Origin: an uncultured Bacilli bacterium
GTDB lineage: Bacteria; Bacillota_I; Bacilli_A; RF39; UBA660
Reading direction: 5' to 3'
Assembly (NCBI GenBank): GCA_947600335.1
Contig: CANQGB010000006.1
Location: forward strand, 1-45,119
DNA: 45,119 bases
The notes below the pieces were generated by a model. It was not told the DNA's origin and searched no databases. It saw nothing but the letters and a program-made list of their open reading frames with translations. Positions 1-5,793 of this stretch are shown piece after piece. How positions within the stretch are numbered: position 1 is the first letter of the stretch; each line of letters begins with the position of its first letter. Made by a program: the position numbers and the translations under genes.

Positions 1-146
1 TGATTACATTGTAATCCTTTTTTGTTTCATATAAGGCATAACTCTTATTTAACAATATACCCCCCCCCCAGACACATTCCTGCTATGCCTAGAGCGAGGA
101 GAGTCTTCTTATATTTATTGTTTTTCTTGAATTTTTTCAATTCCAT
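1..146 (-). CDS. SipW-type surface protein, N-terminal part only, phase-OFF by poly-G tract
   Basis: The ATG at 146 follows a purine-rich ribosome site (AGAGGGAGAG). It opens a lysine-rich N-region and a hydrophobic stretch (TLLALGIAGMCLGGG) of the kind seen in TasA/camelysin-class signal peptides. Ten G at 60-69 encode the glycine run. With ten G the frame stops at TAA after YIVK; with nine G it reads on through LLNKSYALYETKKDYNVI and stays open to the window edge. The SYALY/SYAYW motif after the hydrophobic core is typical of SipW-processed secreted proteins of gut Firmicutes. The gene continues beyond the left edge, so its mature domain is unseen. Promoter, tract and the first residues after the tract match the gene at 38902-40927. 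That it is secreted is family knowledge; that it is switched by slippage is inference. Confidence 0.7.
60..69 (-). repeat. G10 homopolymer in the signal-peptide coding region
   Basis: Ten consecutive C on the plus strand (G on the coding strand). Nine G would keep the surface-protein frame open; ten closes it. A run of this length is a slippage site, and it has an equal-length twin at 40850-40859. Confidence 0.85.
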
Positions 147-177
147 TTTTTTCTCTCCCTCTATTTTTTATACCTTT

Positions 178-206
178 ATTATAATTTGTATTACTCTTAA
201 TTACAA
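178..206 (-). promoter_or_regulatory. SigA-type promoter of the left surface-protein gene
   Basis: On the minus strand TTGTAA (206-201) and TATAAT (183-178) are separated by 17 bp. The same boxes and spacing, with similar flanks, lie upstream of the second surface-protein gene (40960-40988). Confidence 0.75.
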
Positions 207-308
207 TATCTATATGGTACTTTCTTTACATTTATAAATTAACATAAAAGCCAAAAATATTTTGTCAGTTTAACGACACAAAGTTAATAATTTTAAACAA
301 ATGTTTGC

Positions 309-314
309 TATAAT
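309..314 (+). promoter_or_regulatory. Extended -10 promoter of the small hydrophobic peptide gene
   Basis: TTTGCTATAAT gives a perfect TGnTATAAT extended -10 element at 306-314. No good -35 box at 17 bp is visible. Transcription would start near 321 and leave a leader of about 60 nt before the peptide ATG. Confidence 0.6.
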
Positions 315-382
315 AATATTTAGGAAAGTGATTTAGTTGCTGGTGTCTACCTCTTCTTTTTAGTGAAAGGAGTTGGTTAAAT

Positions 383-472
383 ATGAAATACAAGACGTTT
401 ATTCTCTATCTTTTGAAATACATTTCATTTCTAATTTTATGCATAGCCTTACTTATGGCTATTATAAAATAA
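383..472 (+). CDS. 29-residue hydrophobic peptide, candidate type I toxin
   Basis: The ATG at 383 lies 10 nt after a strong AAAGGAG site. The 29-residue product is basic at its start (MKYK) and then almost entirely hydrophobic, ending MAIIK, so it should form one membrane helix. Its message appears to end at the hairpin and T-run at 526-565. A convergent RNA, about 588 to 475, overlaps the message 3' end. The heptamer TGTCTAC occurs both in the leader (344-350) and in the overlap (503-509), so the antisense RNA also carries the complement of a leader segment. This is the layout of Fst/par-type type I toxin-antitoxin loci. The peptide lacks the recognisable Fst motif, so family assignment is open and toxicity is inference. 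Confidence 0.6.
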   Translation: MKYKTFILYLLKYISFLILCIALLMAIIK

Positions 473-474
473 AT

Positions 475-506
475 AAAAAACGACACTTAAGTTAAACTTA
501 AATGTC
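475..506 (-). terminator. Terminator of the antisense RNA
   Basis: GACATTTAAG pairs with CTTAAGTGTC (G-U allowed) around a short loop, followed on the minus strand by CG and six T. Confidence 0.6.
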
Positions 507-525
507 TACAAATCAATATAGGTAG

Positions 526-565
526 GCATTCAGCATTCTGAAACTGAATTGCTTTCCTTTTTTTT
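526..565 (+). terminator. Terminator of the hydrophobic-peptide message
   Basis: GCATTCAG (526-533) pairs with CTGAATTGC (544-552, one bulge), followed by TTTCC and eight T (558-565) on the plus strand. Confidence 0.55.
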
Positions 566-593
566 ATTTTATGTAAATTTCTTTACCTATATT

Positions 594-666
594 CATTTTA
601 ACATATCTTTATTACTTTAACAAGCTCATTTTAACATATCTTTATTACTTTAACAAGCTCATTTTA
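594..666 (-). repeat. 33-bp tandem duplication carrying two complete promoters
   Basis: Two perfect 33-bp units (594-626 and 627-659) are followed by the first bases of a third. On the minus strand each unit holds TTGTTA, a 17-bp spacer and TGTTAAAAT, i.e. a full -35 and extended -10. Both point at the antisense RNA, so the duplication doubles the antitoxin promoter. Confidence 0.8.
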
Positions 667-845
667 GCTATTGGCAATTATTGTTACTAGATATGGATTG
701 CTTTGCTCTCCTGTTCCACTTAAATATTTAACAGAGAATTTTAAGTAACATGTTGGCTTTATTGTAAATAAATTATATATTATTTTTTTATTTAAATTAA
801 ATTATTATTTAAAAATTCGAAAACTTTAATTTCAAATTTTTTAAA
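667..845. other. Non-coding stretch, nothing recognised
   Basis: AT-rich sequence between the antisense promoters and the acetyltransferase stop. I see no reading frame with a ribosome site and no convincing hairpin or promoter pair. Confidence 0.5.
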
Positions 846-1316
846 TCATTCATTTTTAAAAGTTATTACTGCTCTATTAAATTTTCCAATATGTTCAATG
901 TCAAAATTATTTTTGGTATAATCCTTAACAACATTAGTCCAAAAAGTTTCTGCTCTTTTGGAACATGGTAACGATTTTATTTCCCATTTACCTTTAAACA
1001 TATCAAAAATTTCATTGACAGCAGTTTTTCCTATACTATTTCTTTTATAATTGTTGAGAATAAATATTTCTTGAATTATATTTTTATCTTCATTAAAATT
1101 GACCAAAATAAAACCATTTATATCATCTTTATTTTTTATAAAATATGCTTTAGAATTTTCATTTTCAAAATAAGGCTCTAAATCATAATCGTATAAACCA
1201 TTCGTAGAATTAAAATCAATAGGAAAATCAATACTTATATCATGCAAATACAATTGCATTAATCTTTCTAATATTTTCTTTTTTTCTAGTGATACTACTT
1301 CTAATTTTACTTTCAT
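846..1316 (-). CDS. GNAT-family N-acetyltransferase
   Basis: 156 residues. The middle region (about 65-105) holds the GNAT core: the strand INGFILVNF, then IQEIFILNNYKRNSIGKTAVNEIF, matching the acetyl-CoA-binding pattern with Q/R-x-x-G-x-G/A relaxed to KRNSIG. A late strand (EHIGKFNRAVITF) closes the fold. The substrate cannot be read from sequence. It is the last gene of a short minus-strand run after the membrane-protein gene 21 bp upstream, and its own ribosome site is weak (AGAAAG). GNAT assignment is moderately sure. Confidence 0.7.
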   Translation of the reverse strand: MKVKLEVVSLEKKKILERLMQLYLHDISIDFPIDFNSTNGLYDYDLEPYFENENSKAYFIKNKDDINGFILVNFNEDKNIIQEIFILNNYKRNSIGKTAVNEIFDMFKGKWEIKSLPCSKRAETFWTNVVKDYTKNNFDIEHIGKFNRAVITFKNE

Positions 1317-1337
1317 TTTAACATTTCTTTCTGTTAT

Positions 1338-1856
1338 TTATTTCTTATTATATAAAATTTCGAAAACCTTTATGACTATTACATAAATAATAAACAAAGC
1401 GATATACATAACAGCTAAAGGTAAGAAAAAATCTAACAAAGAACAAAAGACTAATAAAGCAAAAATAAATACTACAAACAACACTAAATATTTTAAGCCA
1501 TTACTTGCCCCATTAGCTTGTTTTAAATCTTCTAGATATTGTTTATCTTTTAAAGTTTCTAAATCATCTTGCTTTTCTAAAATATCAGCTGAATCATATT
1601 CTTTATCTTTTTTCTTTTTCCAATTCCATAACACGAAAATTACTAAAAAAATAATAAAGAAAATTAAAACATATTTCAATACAATCGTGGCATTTTGTAA
1701 ATTATTCCATAATTTGTTAAATCCATTATAATATTTTCCATAAACATAAAATATTACTAACGCGGTAAAGATAAAAAGACCGCGCATTAAATATAAATAT
1801 TTTTTCGGTAACTTATTTTCTTCTTCAATTTTTTTATTTTGCTTATTTTTAGCCAT
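1338..1856 (-). CDS. Four-helix membrane protein, function unknown
   Basis: 172 residues with a charged lysine/glutamate-rich N-terminus, predicted membrane helices near 25-42, 60-78, 120-140 and 143-165, and a charged cytoplasmic loop of about 40 residues between helices 2 and 3 (WNWKKKKDKEYDSADILEKQ). No catalytic motif is visible. It probably shares a transcript with the downstream acetyltransferase. I do not recognise the family. Confidence 0.65.
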   Translation of the reverse strand: MAKNKQNKKIEEENKLPKKYLYLMRGLFIFTALVIFYVYGKYYNGFNKLWNNLQNATIVLKYVLIFFIIFLVIFVLWNWKKKKDKEYDSADILEKQDDLETLKDKQYLEDLKQANGASNGLKYLVLFVVFIFALLVFCSLLDFFLPLAVMYIALFIIYVIVIKVFEILYNKK

Positions 1857-1923
1857 GACTATCTCAACTCACTTTTAACCATTATATCAATATTCTTAAA
1901 TAAAAAAAAGAGTTTAACCCTTC

Positions 1924-2283
1924 CTATATCCAACGTGAGATATAAATATTTCGATAAGTTTCCTCTTCGTATCTATCAAAAATAGCAACAATACTTTCAA
2001 CAATAACTTTTAAAATATTAGAACAAGCTTTTTTAATTCGTACATTAAATATTTCTGTTTGCATTTTTCTTCTAAATAAATAATCATCAATATATTTGCC
2101 TAAAACATAATCGATTTGTTTAGCTAATTTTAATTCTTCTTCATTAGCAATATCTACTTTAAAAATATAACTTTCATATATCTTGATTAGTTTATCAGTT
2201 ACGACATCTTCTTCAAAATATTCAAAATTTTTAATACGATAAAAGTTAGGACAATTATTTAGAATAATTTTATTCTTGTTCAT
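1924..2283 (-). CDS. Hypothetical protein, 119 residues
   Basis: A soluble, mostly helical and charged protein with no recognised motif. The ATG at 2283 follows AGAGAGG at workable spacing. It is transcribed divergently from the carboxypeptidase gene, with about 135 bp between the starts. Short T-rich sequence after the stop may terminate it. Confidence 0.55.
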   Translation of the reverse strand: MNKNKIILNNCPNFYRIKNFEYFEEDVVTDKLIKIYESYIFKVDIANEEELKLAKQIDYVLGKYIDDYLFRRKMQTEIFNVRIKKACSNILKVIVESIVAIFDRYEEETYRNIYISRWI

Positions 2284-2391
2284 CTACTCAAACCTCTCTC
2301 TAGTATTAAGATAATGATACTATAAAACTATAGGCTTGTAAATAGAACAAATGTTTTTTATATTTGTCATAGAGAATCTTAAAAAGTATGT

Positions 2392-2397
2392 TATAAT
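2392..2397 (+). promoter_or_regulatory. Extended -10 promoter of the VanY-like gene
   Basis: ATGTTATAAT gives TGnTATAAT with the -10 at 2392-2397, 21 bp before the ATG. No -35 box at normal spacing is apparent. Confidence 0.5.
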
Positions 2398-2418
2398 TTA
2401 GTAAAGGTAGGGAATTTG

Positions 2419-3387
2419 ATGAAAAGATTAAGACTTAAAAAAAGTGTCATTCATTTTTTAATTATTATAATCTGTTTAGGAGTTGGAACTTGGTTTATTT
2501 TAAATTATGGCCAAAAGTTCTTCCAAGAAAAAATATATAAGAACAATTATGAAAGCGATTTAGTAGAACATGGCTTTACGACGGAAGAAGCTAAAGAGTT
2601 AATTAAATTATTTGATGATGATAAATTAGATGTTATTTTAATTAATGAACCTAATTCTAAAATTATCGAGTTAGCTAAAGAAAAATATTTTATATTTGAT
2701 AATTTAAGTCGTTATATAAGTTATTATGATAATAACCCTACTGTTTCTATAAAAGATGTTATTGCTTTAGTCAATACTAAGAACGATTTAGAAAAATATC
2801 CAACTGATTTAGCAAGTGATACCTCATTAAATAAAAGTATTTTAGTAAATAAATATTATAGTTTACCCGAAGATTATATTCCCGAAAATTTAGTTACCAT
2901 TAGTAATAGTTATGCTTATGATGATAATAAAGTAACAAGTGAAGCTTACGAAGCATTTATAAATATGTGGAATAAAGCTAATGAGGATGGTTGGAAATTA
3001 ATTATTAATTCTAGTTATCGAAGTTATGCTAGTCAAAAAGAAGTTTACGATGATTATGTTAAAAGATATGGGACTACTAAAGCTGAAGAGTTAGCAGCTC
3101 GCCCAGGATTTTCTGAACATCAAACTGGTTTAGCTATCGATGTTTTTGAAATGAACAATCAATTAACTAGTACTTTTAAAGATTCCGAAGCCTATACTTG
3201 GTTAAAAGAAAATGCTTATCTTTATGGCTTTATTGAAAGATATCCTGAAGGTAAAGAAAATATTACAGGTTATAGTGCTGAAGCTTGGCATTGGCGTTAT
3301 GTGGGTGAAAAAATTGCTAAAGTTATCCATGATGAAGATATTACCTTTGATGAATATTATGCTTACTATATAGAAAATCAAGCCTAA
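2419..3387 (+). CDS. VanY-like D-alanyl-D-alanine carboxypeptidase (peptidase M15B)
   Basis: 322 residues from the ATG at 2419, which follows AGGTAGGGA at good spacing; a TTG one codon earlier is less likely. A basic N-terminus and a membrane helix (about 11-29) anchor it outside the membrane. The C-terminal half is the M15B domain, with zinc and catalytic residues in FSEHQTGLAIDVF (S232, H234, D241) and EAWHWRYVG (E288, H291). Such enzymes remove the terminal D-Ala of peptidoglycan stem peptides. The region between the helix and the catalytic domain is family-variable. It is a single-gene unit: a hairpin terminator overlaps its stop codon. No vancomycin-resistance genes surround it, so a housekeeping wall-trimming role is more likely. 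Confidence 0.9.
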   Translation: MKRLRLKKSVIHFLIIIICLGVGTWFILNYGQKFFQEKIYKNNYESDLVEHGFTTEEAKELIKLFDDDKLDVILINEPNSKIIELAKEKYFIFDNLSRYISYYDNNPTVSIKDVIALVNTKNDLEKYPTDLASDTSLNKSILVNKYYSLPEDYIPENLVTISNSYAYDDNKVTSEAYEAFINMWNKANEDGWKLIINSSYRSYASQKEVYDDYVKRYGTTKAEELAARPGFSEHQTGLAIDVFEMNNQLTSTFKDSEAYTWLKENAYLYGFIERYPEGKENITGYSAEAWHWRYVGEKIAKVIHDEDITFDEYYAYYIENQA

Positions 3388-3402
3388 AAGCTTGACTTTT
3401 TT
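3378..3402 (+). terminator. Terminator overlapping the VanY-like stop codon
   Basis: TCAAGC (3378-3383) pairs with GCTTGA (3390-3395), followed by C and six T. The TAA stop lies in the loop. Confidence 0.75.
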
Positions 3403-3432
3403 AATACTTAATTTTTAAAAGAAACAATCTTT

Positions 3433-3713
3433 TTATTTAATATTTTGGCTACCGGATCCCGAACTCTTTTCTTGAGTCCCATTTTCCCTATCATTATCAA
3501 CTCTAGTCCAATTTTCATTTAAATCTGATTTTACATGTGTTGAATTATGTGGAGTGTTACCATATGAACTTTTATCATAGTAATCATATTTATATTCTCT
3601 ACCATTAGAATAAGGGGGGTAACTTTAAATTCGGCACCATCTTTTCCAACATAGCATTCTCTATTTGTATCATATTCCATATCCTTTATTTTATCATAAT
3701 CAAATTTTGACAT
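3433..3713 (-). pseudogene. Small hypothetical gene, frameshifted in a C6 run
   Basis: From the ATG at 3713 the first 32 residues read MSKFDYDKIKDMEYDTNREC and so on to EFKVT. At six C (plus-strand G at 3614-3619) the frame shifts into low-complexity I/M-rich sequence. With seven C the frame continues as PPYSNGREYKYDYYDKSSYG and runs to a TAA at 3433, giving a coherent 93-residue hydrophilic protein ending SSGSGSQNIK. The one-base loss is either a real mutation, a slippage switch or an assembly error. It is coupled to the upstream 99-residue gene (TAA, one base, ATG). Function unknown. Confidence 0.6.
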
Positions 3714-3714
3714 A

Positions 3715-4014
3715 TTATTTTTCTCTGTTATCTTTTCTCATTTTTTTTACAGTTTCATCATGTATTTTTCTTTTTATTTGAACATATAACGGGCTGAAAT
3801 AGTATGATAATTCATTACAATTATTATATTTTACCTCTAAATCAACTTCTATTTTTTGAAGTTCATCTAGTTTTTCATTTGTGGGCAAATCTGTTTTAAA
3901 TTTTTCTAATTCATTATATAAATATAAAATCTTTTGTTCATCACTACCAAATTCATTTTTTTCTAATACATCTTTTAAAAAAGACAATAAATTTTGTAAA
4001 ATATCAGATTCCAT
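3715..4014 (-). CDS. Hypothetical helical protein, 99 residues
   Basis: Charged and helical, with heptad-like leucines in the first half (LQNLLSFLKDVLEKNEF), no membrane segment and no recognised domain. The ATG follows AAAGGAAT at 11 nt; TATAAT near 4045 could be its -10. The stop is one base before the next ATG, so the two products are probably translated together. Function unknown. Confidence 0.6.
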   Translation of the reverse strand: MESDILQNLLSFLKDVLEKNEFGSDEQKILYLYNELEKFKTDLPTNEKLDELQKIEVDLEVKYNNCNELSYYFSPLYVQIKRKIHDETVKKMRKDNREK

Positions 4015-4207
4015 AAAATTTAAAATTCCTTTCTTAAAGATATTATATATTAAAAATTGTGAAATGAAAAAGTAAATTCCAGTTTCATTATATTAATGTA
4101 GAATTTAGTCTTACATTTTTAAAAATTCTAAGTCTTTTGTCTTTTCGGCATGGCAAAATTTCTAAATATTTTTAGTATTCTATCATATTTTTTCAATTTT
4201 AATTCAT

Positions 4208-4235
4208 AAAAAAACCTCTTTAAAATAGAGGTTTC
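4208..4235 (-). terminator. Terminator of infC-rpmI-rplT
   Basis: On the minus strand AACCTCTATTTTAAAGAGGT forms a perfect stem followed by a T-run of seven, 8 bp after the rplT stop. Confidence 0.85.
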
Positions 4236-4242
4236 TCTTACA

Positions 4243-4812
4243 TTATTTTAGATTACTAATTAATTCATCTTTTTTCATTGTAGAATAGCCTTTAACGCCT
4301 TGGTCTTTGGCAACATTTTTTAATTCAGCTAAAGTCATTTTACTGTAATCAACTTTTTCTTCTTTTTTAGTTTCTTTTTTTACTTCGGTTTTTTCTTTAC
4401 TAGCTGAAATTGGAGCTTTTTCTACTTTTTCAGTAGCTTTTTCAACTTTCTTACCACTTTTTAAGGCTTCTTTAGCTACATTAACTAAATTAGTAAATGC
4501 GGCAGCATCATCGATAGCTAATTCACTTAACATTTTTCTATTTACTTCAATACCAGCAATATTTAAACCATTGATAAATTTAGAATAACTAATGTCATTA
4601 TTACGACATGCAGCATTAATTCTGGTAATCCATAATTTCCGGAAATTTCTTTTATTTTGTCTTCTATCACGATAAGCATAAACTCCACTATGAAGAACTT
4701 GTTCTTGAGCTGATTTATATAATCTATGTTTACTTCCAAAATAACCTTTGGCTTCTTTTAAAACTTTTCTTCTTCTTGTTTTTGGTAGTGATCCACCTTT
4801 AACTCTTGTCAT
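4243..4812 (-). CDS. rplT: Ribosomal protein bL20 with a C-terminal SAP/Rho-N-like extension
   Basis: Residues 1-118 are a normal bL20: basic start [20 protein letters not shown], the RNA-binding [15 protein letters not shown] and the end [11 protein letters not shown]. bL20 binds 23S rRNA early in 50S assembly and represses its own operon. The protein then continues for about 70 residues: a lysine/glutamate/alanine linker (about 119-157) and a compact end, [20 protein letters not shown], with [11 protein letters not shown], that fits the SAP/Rho-N helix-extended-helix pattern. Ordinary bL20 is about 118 residues, so the tail is an accretion, probably nucleic-acid-binding by inference. It is the last gene of the operon, 15 bp after rpmI. 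Confidence 0.95.
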   Translation of the reverse strand: MTRVKGGSLPKTRRRKVLKEAKGYFGSKHRLYKSAQEQVLHSGVYAYRDRRQNKRNFRKLWITRINAACRNNDISYSKFINGLNIAGIEVNRKMLSELAIDDAAAFTNLVNVAKEALKSGKKVEKATEKVEKAPISASKEKTEVKKETKKEEKVDYSKMTLAELKNVAKDQGVKGYSTMKKDELISNLK

Positions 4813-4827
4813 ATTTTCCCCACCTTA

Positions 4828-5025
4828 CTAGATAACAGATTTAATTCTGTTAGTATCTCCTTTACTTAATGTTCCTTGATTTCTTCTTTGACGAACTTGT
4901 TTAGCAGTATCTTTATTAGTTTTATGGTTTCCACCACTCTTTTTATAAGATAATGTGCCATTAGCTCTTTTTTTGAAAACTTTGCTACTTGCTTTATGTG
5001 TCTTTTGTTTTGGTCCTTTAGCCAT
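4828..5025 (-). CDS. rpmI: Ribosomal protein bL35
   Basis: 65 residues, highly basic, starting MAKGPKQKTHKASSKVFKKR and ending GDTNRIKSVI. The KTHK/S...KRF-type core and length are typical of bL35, a 50S subunit protein. It sits between infC and rplT in the conserved order, 16 bp after infC, with AAGGATG before its ATG. Confidence 0.95.
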   Translation of the reverse strand: MAKGPKQKTHKASSKVFKKRANGTLSYKKSGGNHKTNKDTAKQVRQRRNQGTLSKGDTNRIKSVI

Positions 5026-5041
5026 AATACATCCTTCTTTC

Positions 5042-5572
5042 TTATTTGTTATTTTTAGGTGCTAAGATAATATACATATTTTTACCCTCTTGCTTAATCG
5101 GCGTATCAATTTCTGCATATTCACTTAAGCTTTCCGCAAACTTATTTAAGACATCCCGTCCAAGCTCTGGATGAGCCATTTGTCTTCCTTTAAAACGAAT
5201 TAAACCTTTTACTTTATGCCCTTTTTCTAAGTAAGAAGCAGCATTTTTTTTCCGTGTTTCAAAATCATGAATGTCAATAGTTACCGATAAACGATATTCT
5301 TTTAATTCTTTATTTGTTTCGCGTTGTTTTTTTTGGGCTTCTTTTAATTTCTTTTGCTTTTCATATTTATATTTATTATAATCTATGATTTTAGCAACTG
5401 CTGGAGTAGAATTTTCGTTCATTAAAACTAAATCTAAGCCGGCATAATTCGCTAGGGTTAAAGCATCAGCTAACTTTTTGATTCCCATTTGTTCACCATT
5501 GGGACCAATAACCATTAGTTCTGGTACTTTAATTTGGTCATTAATTGGTAATTCGTTTTTACTATTTGCTAT
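5042..5572 (-). CDS. infC: Translation initiation factor IF-3, non-AUG start
   Basis: IF-3 keeps the ribosomal subunits apart and checks the start codon. The N-domain (LPINDQIKVPELMVIGPNGE) and C-domain (RLSVTIDIHDFETRKKNA, then VKGLIRFKGRQMAHPELG) are intact. The first ATG in frame (5515) would cut into the N-domain and has no ribosome site. GGAGG at 5586-5582 instead serves ATA at 5572 (9 nt) or ATT at 5578 (3 nt). I place the start at ATA 5572 by spacing, giving 176 residues; ATT, the known infC start in other bacteria, is the alternative. Non-AUG infC starts allow IF-3 to limit its own synthesis. First gene of the infC-rpmI-rplT operon, behind a structured leader. Confidence 0.93.
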   Translation of the reverse strand: MANSKNELPINDQIKVPELMVIGPNGEQMGIKKLADALTLANYAGLDLVLMNENSTPAVAKIIDYNKYKYEKQKKLKEAQKKQRETNKELKEYRLSVTIDIHDFETRKKNAASYLEKGHKVKGLIRFKGRQMAHPELGRDVLNKFAESLSEYAEIDTPIKQEGKNMYIILAPKNNK

Positions 5573-5581
5573 ATAAATGCA

Positions 5582-5712
5582 CCTCCATACATTATAAAAG
5601 GCGGATATATAGTATCCACCTAAAAGCTCTTTATTTTTTTCTTGGCCTTTTACCTATTACTTTTTGTAATCAGGTGGACTGTGGATACAATCTCTTTCCT
5701 TTTTGTAACAAC
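5582..5712 (-). ncRNA. L20-type autoregulatory leader of infC-rpmI-rplT
   Basis: The 5' leader contains TATCCAC (near the 5' end), which can pair at a distance with GTGGATA, and the latter can instead form a local hairpin (GGTGGATA with TATCCGCC) followed by TTTT just before the ribosome site. This pair of exclusive structures is the design of the Firmicute L20 leader, in which bL20 binding favours early termination. Recognition is by layout and operon; I did not run a covariance model. Confidence 0.65.
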
Positions 5713-5715
5713 TAG

Positions 5716-5745
5716 ATTATATATTAAAGTATACGCTAATGTCAA
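5716..5745 (-). promoter_or_regulatory. Promoter of infC-rpmI-rplT
   Basis: TTGACA (5745-5740), 18-bp spacer, TATAAT (5721-5716) on the minus strand. Confidence 0.8.
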
Positions 5746-5793
5746 GTAAAATATTAGCTAAATTGGCCAAGCTGCCTATATATTTCTTAATAT

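Larger units (their letters stand above)
475..588 (-). ncRNA. Candidate antisense antitoxin RNA
   Basis: A minus-strand transcript of about 114 nt is bounded by a promoter (TTGTTA, 17 bp, TAAAAT with extended TG) at 623-595 and by a hairpin (482-506) followed by six T and further T-rich sequence. It contains no credible reading frame. It overlaps the 3' part of the peptide message by about 90 bp and contains GTAGACA, the complement of a heptamer in the peptide-gene leader. RNA ends are estimates from promoter and terminator positions. Confidence 0.55.

Noticed and set aside
22-237. Plus-strand open frame across the left poly-C tract
   Set aside because: It is antisense to the surface-protein promoter and signal peptide, has no ribosome site and is built of low-complexity F/I/Y codons.
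594-666. CRISPR-like repeat
   Set aside because: Units are directly adjacent with no spacers; it is a tandem promoter duplication. No CRISPR array or cas gene is seen anywhere in the window.
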